Source: CAZUCE01 sp964619265 | GTDB taxonomy: Bacteria; Planctomycetota; UBA1135; GCA-002686595 | Length of the DNA stretch: 64,000 nucleotides | NCBI GenBank assembly: GCA_964619265.1 | Contig: CAZUCE010000010.1 | Span: forward strand, 1-64,000 | Reading direction: 5' to 3' | Part shown: positions 17,362-24,563 of the stretch, one piece after another | How the letters are laid out: each line of letters starts with the position of its first letter | How positions within the stretch are numbered: position 1 is the stretch's first letter | Notes under the pieces: model-generated | Database searches by the model: none | The model's input: only the letters and a program-made list of their open reading frames with translations | Told to the model about the DNA's origin: nothing | Translations under genes and position numbers: made by a program

Positions 17362-17912
17362 TGTTCGACACTAAGAACAAGGATCGCGCCGCCGAGCTGC
17401 GGGCGACGCTCTCGACCACCGGTGCCGACCTCGCCGAGGCTCGCTCAAGGCTGGGCAATGCGATCGCCGATGCAGACGATACGGGAGCTTCTGCCGCACG
17501 CGCCGAGGTCGCTCGGCTCGAGCAATTCCAAGTCGAGTTGTCCGCAGCGCTCCCCGTCGCCGAGCAACGCGCGCGGGATGCCGCCGACCGCGAGGTCGAA
17601 CGTGCGCGAGCCGACCAAGAGAAGGCCCTGAACAAGGCGCGGAAGGCACGCCTCACTGCCGCCCGCAAGGTGGACAAAGCGCTGGTCGCGCTTGGTCGGG
17701 CCTACGACGAGTACGCGGCGCTCCCGACCGGGGGCACCGATGCGAACGCGCAGCGCGTCACGCGCCGTGCAAAGTGGTCCATCTCCGCCGCAATCTTCCG
17801 GGCCGCGCCTACCCTCGCCACTCGACTCGGCATCGAGCGCATCCCTCAACATCACTGGGCCCCCTTGGCCGACGCCGAGGGCAGCCTGATCTCCGAGTTC
17901 GATGTTGAGTGA
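17361..17912 (+). CDS. Coiled-coil hypothetical protein
   Basis: The 183-residue protein is strongly helical and charged: Ala/Glu/Arg-rich sequence from residue 5 to about 125 (LAEARSRLGNAIADADD, ARDAADREVERARADQE) predicts a long coiled coil, followed by a small basic C-terminal region (AKWSISAAIFRAAPTLATRLG). No family is recognised. Scaffold-like or phage structural-like roles would fit the shape and location but are not shown. ATG 17361 overlaps the previous stop, and the last 11 bases overlap the next gene. Confidence 0.6.
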   Translation: MFDTKNKDRAAELRATLSTTGADLAEARSRLGNAIADADDTGASAARAEVARLEQFQVELSAALPVAEQRARDAADREVERARADQEKALNKARKARLTAARKVDKALVALGRAYDEYAALPTGGTDANAQRVTRRAKWSISAAIFRAAPTLATRLGIERIPQHHWAPLADAEGSLISEFDVE

Positions 17913-18303
17913 GGCTCTGTCCGTAGCGCGCGGAGAGGCCCCTCCTCGCCGTGCTCGGTCCGAGTACCTCTCCGAGGCCCTCCGATGGGCGGAACGTCAG
18001 GAGCAGGCAGGAGAGGCGCCTCCGGTGACGTTCGCGCGGCTCGCCGCGAGCCGGTCGCTCGGCCTTGAGATCCTCTACCGCGCGGCAGCGATCGCGCGAG
18101 CCCTCGACGACCTCGACCCCTCCGACCTGATCCCCATGGACGAGCCCGACGCCGACGCCCGGCGCATCGCGTGGGCTGACCTCCTTCGCCTCGTCGAGCC
18201 GCACGCGCTCCCCGGCGAGCCACTCCCCTCCACCCTCCGCCGCATGCTTCGGGACAACCTCGCGGCGCGGTCCATCTACCTCCTGATCCTCCAGGCACCA
18301 TGA
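17902..18303 (+). CDS. Hypothetical protein with GE-FARL-LY repeats (copy A)
   Basis: This 133-residue helical protein carries the pattern E-A-L-x4-E ... GEAPPVTFARLAASRS ... EILYRAAA ... DPSD. The same skeleton is found in the next gene (copy B), and a weaker repeat, ALPGEPLPSTLRRMLRDN then IYLLIL, closes this protein. The two genes therefore look like diverged tandem duplicates. Function is unknown. ATG 17902 overlaps the preceding gene by 11 bases; the stop overlaps the next ATG by four (ATGA). Confidence 0.6.
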   Translation: MLSEALSVARGEAPPRRARSEYLSEALRWAERQEQAGEAPPVTFARLAASRSLGLEILYRAAAIARALDDLDPSDLIPMDEPDADARRIAWADLLRLVEPHALPGEPLPSTLRRMLRDNLAARSIYLLILQAP

Positions 18304-18692
18304 ACGACCTCGAACTACTCCTCACCGACGCCGAGCGCGTCGCGAAGTCCGGGGCCGCACCCCGGTACACCCGTGAGCAATCCGAAACGGCGATGCTCGA
18401 ACTCGCGAAGGCGGAGGCACTCCCCGGCGAGGGGACCGCTGCTGCGTTCGCTCGTCTGTGCGAGTCGGACGAGCGGATCCAGAAGCTCTACGACCTCGGC
18501 CAAGCAGCTGACCTTGCTGAGGAGCAAGCCATCATCGAGAAGGCCAACCCGAGCGACCGCTTCACCCCGCTCCTCATGGACATGGCGAAGATGTGGCGAC
18601 GCGAACGCGAGACCCTCGAAGCGTGCGCCTCCCGGCTCCTCCACGAGGACCCGGTGGTTGCCGATGCCTACGCAGCCACCCAAGGCCTGTAG
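18300..18692 (+). CDS. Hypothetical protein with GE-FARL-LY repeats (copy B)
   Basis: The 130-residue protein shares with the preceding gene the run E-L-A-K-A-E ... LPGEGTAAAFARLCESDER ... KLYDLGQAADLA ... NPSD, and ends in another helical unit (LLHEDPVVADAYAA). Similar short helical repeats occur in phage head-associated proteins, but that is only a loose resemblance. Function is unknown. One base separates its stop from the next likely GTG start. Confidence 0.6.
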   Translation: MNDLELLLTDAERVAKSGAAPRYTREQSETAMLELAKAEALPGEGTAAAFARLCESDERIQKLYDLGQAADLAEEQAIIEKANPSDRFTPLLMDMAKMWRRERETLEACASRLLHEDPVVADAYAATQGL

Positions 18693-18693
18693 A

Positions 18694-18978
18694 GTGGTGC
18701 TGCTCTCCCAGCTCGGCCCCGAGTCGTGTCGTGTGATTGCGGCGGCGCTGATCCATGAGCGCGCGCTTGGCAAGCCGTTGACCGCCTCCGCAATCCGTCG
18801 CCTCTGCGAAGAGGAGGGCGCAAGCTACTCCGCCTGTCTCGCTGTCATTCTCGGCAAGGGGGTGAGCCGAGAGACCGGCCGACCGATCCCGCTGGGCAAG
18901 ACGGGATCCGTCATCGCCGTCCCCGACGACGAGACCGAGGCGGCCCTTGACTGGCGCGAGGAGATCGACGCCAGTTGA
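18694..18978 (+). CDS. Small hypothetical protein
   Basis: A 94-residue protein read from GTG 18694. It has an N-terminal helical segment (GPESCRVIAAALIHERALG) and possible HTH-like spacing (LTASAIRRLCEEEGAS). I do not recognise it. It is supported by its place in the gene chain: it begins one base after the previous stop and its TGA overlaps the TTG of the sigma-factor gene. Confidence 0.5.
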   Translation: MVLLSQLGPESCRVIAAALIHERALGKPLTASAIRRLCEEEGASYSACLAVILGKGVSRETGRPIPLGKTGSVIAVPDDETEAALDWREEIDAS

Positions 18979-19628
18979 CCCGGCGCGAGAAGCTCCGAGC
19001 TGCCGCGCTGCGCCAGTGGTCCGATCCTGACGCCCGCGCACGCATACTCTCTGGGCAACGCGCCGCGCGCCTGTTCCGAGACAACGAAGCGTTGGCTCCG
19101 TGGATGGCACGCCGGTTCCTCGGCACGGGTCTGGAATACGACGACCTCCTCCAGTGCGCCCTCCTCGGGCTCCACCGCGCCGCCGAGAAGTACGACTCCG
19201 AGCGCGGCGCGGAGTTCAGCACCGTCGCCTACTGGTACATGCGTTCGGAGATCGGGAAAGAGGTCGCCACGACGCGAAGCCTCGTCCGCGTTCCGGCGCA
19301 TCGTCCCCCGAAGGACGGACCCCGGGCGATCTCGCTGGAAACGCCCATCGCCGAAGACAAGCCCCTCCGCTCTCTCCTGAGCTCGGACGACGAAGACGCC
19401 CCCGAGGTCGGCGCAGACCGCGCGCTCACGAGAGAGCGCGTCGAGGCAGCTCTCGGCACACTGAGCGAGCGAGACCGCTTCGTGGTCGAACATCGCTTCG
19501 GCATCAACGGTGCGCGCTACTCGCACACGCTCGACGAGATCGCCTCCCGGCTCTCGATCTCTCGGGCCCGTGTTGGGCAGATCGAAAAGCGTGCCTTGGA
19601 GCGGCTGCGGTTCCGGTTGCTTCCCTAG
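18975..19628 (+). CDS. Sigma-70 family RNA polymerase sigma factor (element-encoded)
   Basis: This 217-residue sigma factor has region 2 (YDDLLQCALLGLHRAAEKYD, then FSTVAYWYMRSEIGKEV, the -10 recognition and melting helix) and region 4 (LSERDRFVVEHRFGI ... LDEIASRLSISRARVGQIEK, the -35 HTH). The longer linker and region 4 style are closer to FliA/SigA-type factors than to ECF factors. It closes the small-gene chain, so it could redirect host polymerase to element genes. TTG 18975 is the only start that leaves region 2 intact and it overlaps the previous stop (TTGA). Its stop overlaps that of the convergent DUF262 gene within CTAG. Confidence 0.88.
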   Translation: MTRREKLRAAALRQWSDPDARARILSGQRAARLFRDNEALAPWMARRFLGTGLEYDDLLQCALLGLHRAAEKYDSERGAEFSTVAYWYMRSEIGKEVATTRSLVRVPAHRPPKDGPRAISLETPIAEDKPLRSLLSSDDEDAPEVGADRALTRERVEAALGTLSERDRFVVEHRFGINGARYSHTLDEIASRLSISRARVGQIEKRALERLRFRLLP

Positions 19629-20668
19629 TCAAGGGGAAGCAGTTCCTTCAGGGCAGCTTGCCTTGCTCTTCGGTTATTCAGGTCGCTCGCGGCCCGCTGT
19701 ACCGCAAGGGCGTACTTCTTTGCTGCCTTGATGGTCGTTGATTCCCCAAGCATGACTCTCTCGACCTCGAGTTCAGCTTTCTTCAATCGTAAGGCGAGCT
19801 TCTTCCTCCCAGTCTTGCTTAGGGGCAGATGAGAGACGCTCTCGGCCAAGTGCAGGAATAGCGAGTAGAAGTCAGATTTCTGCCTCCATCTTGTCCTATG
19901 GAGATCCGGAATCCCTTGTTCTATCTCGCCGAGAACCGTTGAGAACGTTGTGCGAACCCGACCCGCCTGCTCGAAGTCTTCTTCGTAGGTCTGATACCAC
20001 TTGTCGACGGTCTGCTTCTTGTTCTGCACCCCATGAAGCAAGGCTATCGAGAGTTCGCTTATGAACTCGACGTCGTACATTCGGCGGACGTCATTGGGGG
20101 TGAACACGCCAGAGCCTCCCCAGAAATCCAGTTCTGCGAGTTCCTCCATCGTCCTGATAAAGGGCCCGACATATGAGGAGTGGCGGAGCTCTTGCTTGTT
20201 GAGTGCAAGGACGTTGCGGTTGAGCCTCTGGAAGATCAGCCTCAGCTGCGCGTCGCCTACATCGGGGAGATAGCGGACGATGAACTTGTACTCCCAGAAC
20301 CGCTTCCTGATATCCTCAGATAGATCACCTAGGTATGACCCTTGAAATAGAGGCTCTTCGTCACCGTGCAGTGGCTTGTAGTCACCGAGAGCGACATCTC
20401 CGTCGATGAACGCGAGGCACGCTCGAAGGCGCTGCTGTCCGTCAATCACGCGGAATTTCTGCCCGCCGTCGGCGTCGACCGTCTCTTGGATGTACACCTC
20501 CGGGATCGGGTAGCCCCGGAGGATACTGTCGATCAAGTAGCTCTGCTGGGGCGGGAGCCAGACCGGGCGACGTTGGAAAGTTGGCCGTAGATCGAGAGAG
20601 CCGGCTTCGCGGAGGTTGTTGAACCACGCGATGTTCTGGGGGCTGGTTGCGAGGTAGTTGAAGGTCAC
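19625..20668 (-). CDS. DUF262 domain protein
   Basis: The 347-residue protein carries an N-terminal DUF262 domain (ParB/Srx-like fold): RPTFQRRPVWLPPQQSYLIDS, split here by GYPIPEVYI, and the diagnostic RVIDGQQRLRACLAF with the DGQQR nucleotide-binding motif near residues 70-80. There is no DUF1524/HNH half as in GmrSD enzymes; the rest is helical and unassigned. DUF262 proteins are frequent in anti-phage systems. The GTG start at 20668 overlaps the stop of the nucleotidyltransferase gene by four bases, so the two are made together. The region is visibly richer in A+T than the left arm. Confidence 0.85.
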   Translation of the reverse strand: MTFNYLATSPQNIAWFNNLREAGSLDLRPTFQRRPVWLPPQQSYLIDSILRGYPIPEVYIQETVDADGGQKFRVIDGQQRLRACLAFIDGDVALGDYKPLHGDEEPLFQGSYLGDLSEDIRKRFWEYKFIVRYLPDVGDAQLRLIFQRLNRNVLALNKQELRHSSYVGPFIRTMEELAELDFWGGSGVFTPNDVRRMYDVEFISELSIALLHGVQNKKQTVDKWYQTYEEDFEQAGRVRTTFSTVLGEIEQGIPDLHRTRWRQKSDFYSLFLHLAESVSHLPLSKTGRKKLALRLKKAELEVERVMLGESTTIKAAKKYALAVQRAASDLNNRRARQAALKELLPLD

Positions 20669-21255
20669 CGGTTCGTCTCCAGGCTTGCTCGAGCCTTGGC
20701 TAGGCTGTTGACTTGGTATTCGCGAAGTGACTCGAGGTCGCGGTAGATCTGCACATTGACCGTGCGCCCCTCGACGGGCTCCGTGATGGCCGTGGCACCA
20801 AGAGCTTTCTGCCAATCAGGGCCGAATGGCAGGTGGGGCAAGAGAACGTTCGCAATGATCACTCCCGAGAAGATCCTCCTCCTGGCCCACTTCTCGAGAT
20901 CGTCCTGTGCATCGGCTGGCAGGCCGTACCTCTTGGCGTGAGCCCTCCTTAGGAAGAACCAGGCGTTCTCGAAATGTCGATGCGAAACTACCGCCGTGTC
21001 GATGTCTGAGTTGGGTCTGAAGGCTCTGTAGCCCTTGTCCGACCTCATGCTGCACCCGAATGCCCCGCTACCCACCACCACAACTCCACGTGGGTCAACG
21101 TCGAGAGAGTCCGCGAGATCGTGCCGCCACTTCCGATGGTCTTTTCCCGACTTGAACGCGACTGGGACTCTCTCAAAGAGCCACTCGGACACGAAGTGGT
21201 CGATGCTGTCGGTTGACAGGAGGGCGGACAGCGTGGGATGAGGTTGACTAGCCAC
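20665..21255 (-). CDS. Nucleotidyltransferase-fold protein paired with DUF262
   Basis: This 196-residue protein has the polymerase-beta-type nucleotidyltransferase signature: GSGAFG at 62-67 and D84-I-D86 in RPNSDIDTAVV. Such domains transfer NMP to proteins, RNA or small molecules and include MenT/AbiEii-like toxins and signalling synthases. The C-terminal part ends in a helix. GTG 21255 is the start; the previous gene ends 213 bases away, so a promoter may lie in between. Its overlap with the DUF262 gene suggests a two-gene toxin-antitoxin or defence unit; this is inference. Confidence 0.75.
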   Translation of the reverse strand: MASQPHPTLSALLSTDSIDHFVSEWLFERVPVAFKSGKDHRKWRHDLADSLDVDPRGVVVVGSGAFGCSMRSDKGYRAFRPNSDIDTAVVSHRHFENAWFFLRRAHAKRYGLPADAQDDLEKWARRRIFSGVIIANVLLPHLPFGPDWQKALGATAITEPVEGRTVNVQIYRDLESLREYQVNSLAKARASLETNR

Positions 21256-21468
21256 TTGTTTGTTGACGAGCGCTTTGCCGGGCGTAGCTGGCCATGTATG
21301 AGGGTAGGCGACGTGATGCGAGTGTTGGGGGATCGGCGAAGCGAGTCTGTGCTGTTTCGAGGGGCGGACACCGATCCCGCTGAGCCTTTCGACCTAGTCT
21401 CGCTCCATACTCGGTCGAGCCGAGGACGTGGTATGGGACAAGGCCCCCGTCTTCAGCTAGAGGTCCCG

Positions 21469-23826
21469 TTAGGCCGCCTCCCCGGACTGATAGAGGTGCT
21501 TCTGGAAGCCCACGAACGTCGCGCGGATATTGGCGGGCGGCCCAAGCTCCGCCACCGCATCAGCGATGCTGTGGTACTTCAGCGCGATCAGGTCCTGGAG
21601 CTTCCCCTCGTCCAGGACGGTGACGCCCTCCTTGACGTAGTGGCTGAGCACGAAGTCGAGGAACTCCTGAGCCCTGTACTCCGAGTACTCTTCGAAGATC
21701 TGTCTTCGATGTGAATCGACTCGCTCCGACCTCGAGATCGGCGGGCGGTTATAGGCGACATAGGCGAGCACGTCGAAGAGGTCGCTGTGTTCCGCGTCGA
21801 TCATCTTGCCGACGGCATCCAGACTGCTCACATCGAATCCTCGCTCGCTTAGGCCCTCCAGTAGGGACCGGCGCGTTCCGGGGTTCGACCAGATACGGCG
21901 AAGCTCGGCCTCGTCCTTGAACAGCTCAGGCACCTGGCCGTAGAGGCTCTGGATGAACTCTTCGGCGGAGATCGGCTTCCCGTCCGGGCTCCAGAACGAT
22001 GTTGCCATCATGTGCTGGATCGTGCGCTCCTTGCCGTCAGCCAGCTTGACCCGGACCTTGTGCTGCTTCGGGCCGTCAGGCCCAGGGCCCGGCGGGGCAG
22101 GAGGGACTTCAGGGCGTGGAGGTCCAGGCGTGACGGCAACAGGCTCTTCCGGATCGCCGTCCCATTCGGAGTCGCTGAAGTGCTCATACGCCTTCACGAA
22201 ATCGTAGATCGTGAAGTAATCCTTCCCATCGAAGAGTCGCGTGCCCCGGCCGACGATCTGCTTGAACTCGATCATCGTTCCAATCGGGCGAAGCAGCACG
22301 ATGTTCCTCACGTTGCGAGCGTCGACGCCTGTCGAGAGCTTCTGTGACGTCGTCAGGATCGTGGGGATGGTCTTCTCGTTGTCCTGGAAGATCCTGAGGA
22401 ACCGCTCGCCCTCACTGCCATCGTTCGCCGTGACACGGACGCAGTAATTCGGGTCGTCTGACGTGGTGATCTGATTGATCGCGTCGCGGACCGCCAGGGC
22501 GTGATCTTGAGTCGCGCAGAACACGATCGTCTTCTCCCGCTGATCGATGTCTTGCATGAAGATCTCGACCCGCCTCCGCTCGCGCGCAGCGATCTCGATC
22601 ACACGGTTGAAGTCGGACTCGGTGTAGCGCTTCCCCTCTTCGACTTCGCCTTCGAGCACGGCGTCGTCTGACGTGTAGACGTAGTCGTCGAGGGTCGTCG
22701 AGACCTGCTTCACCTTGAACGGCGTAAGGTAACCGTCGTTGATCCCCTCCTTGAGGGAGTACACGTAGACCGGTTCGCCGAAGTAGGAGTACGTGTCGGC
22801 GTTGTTGGTGCGCTTGGGAGTGGCGGTCAGGCCCAGCTGCACTGCGGGAGCGAAGTACTCCAGGATGTCTCGCCAGGTGCTCTCGTCGCTCGCGCCGCCA
22901 CGGTGGCACTCGTCGATAATGATGAAGTCGAAGAAGTCGGCCGGGTAGTCGCCGAAGCTCGGCTTGGGCTCGCCGTCCTCACCGCGCCCGGCCATGAAAG
23001 TCTGGAAGATCGTGAAGAAGACGCTGCCGTTCTTCGGCACGCGCCCCTTCTTGCGGATCACGTCGGGTTCGATTCTGACGAGAGCGTCCTCAGGGAACGC
23101 GCTGAAGGAGTTGAATGCCTGGTCAGCGAGGATGTTTCGGTCTGCCAGGAACAGGATCCTGGGACGCCTACTGGGCTCGTTGCCGTCGCGCCAGTCAGTG
23201 AGGTTCCAGCGGCTGTGGAACAGCTTCCAGGCGATCTGGAATGCGATGGCCGTCTTGCCTGTTCCGGTGGCGAGGGTCAGCAGGATGCGATCCTCGCCTT
23301 CTGAGACGGCCTCCAGTGCTTTCGTGATCGCGTTGTGCTGGTAGTAGCGGGGCTGCCACTGTCCGCCCTTGTCCTCGAAGGAAACGACCGAGAAGCGCTG
23401 CCGCCAGACCCTCTCCCTCACCTCCGACTCGCCGAAGGTCGATTCCCACAGCTCTTCTGGCGTGGGGTACTCGGCAATATCGCCTTCGTCGCCCGACTCC
23501 ATGTCCGCGCGGTAGAGGCCGTGACCATTGGTCGAGAACGCGAACCGGGCCTGAAGCTTGGTCGCGTATCGTTTCGCCTGCGCCAGCCCCTCAGTGACCG
23601 CCAGCTTCTCGCGCTTCGCTTCGACGACAGCGAGCTTCTGATTCCGGTAGATCAGAACGTAGTCAGCGATGTCCTGCTTCGCACGAGTGCCGGCACCCTG
23701 TAGGCGGCCGAGTGTGATCACCTCGCGGGCTACACGCGAGCTATCAACCACGCCCCACCCAGCGTCCTTTATGGCCGGATCAATCAGCTCGGCCCGGGTC
23801 TCGGCTTCGTTGCGCTCTCGGGTCAA
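21469..23826 (-). CDS. hsdR: Type I restriction enzyme R subunit
   Basis: The 785-residue protein has the EcoEI-type HsdR order. A PD-(D/E)xK nuclease is near the N-terminus (D55, then E69-A-K71 in VVEAKRE). SF2 helicase motifs follow: LATGTGKT (motif I), IIDECHRGG (motif II), LTATPKR (motif III) and ATQDHA/TTSQKLSTGVD later. The C-terminal region binds HsdM/HsdS. It translocates DNA and cuts when unmethylated sites are met. The TTG start at 23826 overlaps the HsdS stop (TTGA) and has GAGG upstream; there is no better start before the nuclease domain. Confidence 0.95.
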   Translation of the reverse strand: MTRERNEAETRAELIDPAIKDAGWGVVDSSRVAREVITLGRLQGAGTRAKQDIADYVLIYRNQKLAVVEAKREKLAVTEGLAQAKRYATKLQARFAFSTNGHGLYRADMESGDEGDIAEYPTPEELWESTFGESEVRERVWRQRFSVVSFEDKGGQWQPRYYQHNAITKALEAVSEGEDRILLTLATGTGKTAIAFQIAWKLFHSRWNLTDWRDGNEPSRRPRILFLADRNILADQAFNSFSAFPEDALVRIEPDVIRKKGRVPKNGSVFFTIFQTFMAGRGEDGEPKPSFGDYPADFFDFIIIDECHRGGASDESTWRDILEYFAPAVQLGLTATPKRTNNADTYSYFGEPVYVYSLKEGINDGYLTPFKVKQVSTTLDDYVYTSDDAVLEGEVEEGKRYTESDFNRVIEIAARERRRVEIFMQDIDQREKTIVFCATQDHALAVRDAINQITTSDDPNYCVRVTANDGSEGERFLRIFQDNEKTIPTILTTSQKLSTGVDARNVRNIVLLRPIGTMIEFKQIVGRGTRLFDGKDYFTIYDFVKAYEHFSDSEWDGDPEEPVAVTPGPPRPEVPPAPPGPGPDGPKQHKVRVKLADGKERTIQHMMATSFWSPDGKPISAEEFIQSLYGQVPELFKDEAELRRIWSNPGTRRSLLEGLSERGFDVSSLDAVGKMIDAEHSDLFDVLAYVAYNRPPISRSERVDSHRRQIFEEYSEYRAQEFLDFVLSHYVKEGVTVLDEGKLQDLIALKYHSIADAVAELGPPANIRATFVGFQKHLYQSGEAA

Positions 23827-24563
23827 CCCAGGACCTCATGGGTTGACGCACGATTCCTAGCATCTCTGCCGCCGGTCAGGGCGCGCTGGAGGATTGACCG
23901 CCGAAGCTCTTCAAACAGTGTGAGCTGCTTGACGACTTTTGCCAGCGCCGACTCAGTCTCCAAGAAGACCTCGTCAAGCAGGCGGACAATGCGTGCCTGC
24001 TCCTCGATGTCCGGGATGCATGCGTGCATCGCTTTGGCTTCAGGGAAGTAAATGGTCTGGTGCACTGCCCCGCTCGCAAAGCGGAGCAACGCTGACTTCT
24101 CGGCCAAAAACAGGTAGGCCAAGAACTCGGGCATGAGTGCATCGCCACAGATCCAATTGACAAAATCCTGGCTGGTAGCCATTGGTTTGCCCATTATCGT
24201 GACGTACCCAACCGAAGCTGTCCTTGAGAGGCACACCGTCTTCGCCGGAAGTAGCCGCGCCGATGAATTCTCTAGGCCGAGCTGATTCGTGCATTCGAGC
24301 GTTTCAAGAATGACCCCGCCGTGATTAGCCTTGGCATCCTTGATCCCGATCCAGGGAACGTCTCCGCCCCAATACTCTGGATGGCGGCGACTAGGAGTAT
24401 GGCCAGATTCCATTCTTGCCACGGAGCTTAGCGGCACCCACTTCCAGCCTAGAGGTGCTTCGGGGGCAGGAGGCATCCCTACCGCCAGCGCAAAATCACC
24501 GGGGATGTGGCTTAGTGTAGCCTTGCGCCCACCAGTACTGGTCTTGGTTGTCCGCTTCGCCAT
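23823..24563 (-). CDS. hsdS: Half-size type I specificity subunit (single TRD)
   Basis: The 246-residue protein has a single target recognition domain: WKWVPLSSVARMESGHTPSR, DVPWIGIKDAKANHGG, LLPAKTVCLSRTASVGYVTI, then the conserved helix QARIVRLLDEVFLETESALAK. Typical HsdS is 400-450 residues with two TRDs and two conserved helices. Here the frame is intact and the start overlaps HsdM (ATGA), so it is a compact subunit and not a broken gene. Known half-S proteins dimerise and specify palindromic split sites; that is the prediction here. Confidence 0.9.
   Translation of the reverse strand: MAKRTTKTSTGGRKATLSHIPGDFALAVGMPPAPEAPLGWKWVPLSSVARMESGHTPSRRHPEYWGGDVPWIGIKDAKANHGGVILETLECTNQLGLENSSARLLPAKTVCLSRTASVGYVTIMGKPMATSQDFVNWICGDALMPEFLAYLFLAEKSALLRFASGAVHQTIYFPEAKAMHACIPDIEEQARIVRLLDEVFLETESALAKVVKQLTLFEELRRSILQRALTGGRDARNRASTHEVLG

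Noticed and set aside
23823..24563. Truncated hsdS pseudogene
   Set aside because: The frame is intact, and it overlaps hsdM by four bases and hsdR by four bases; a natural half-S subunit is the simpler reading.
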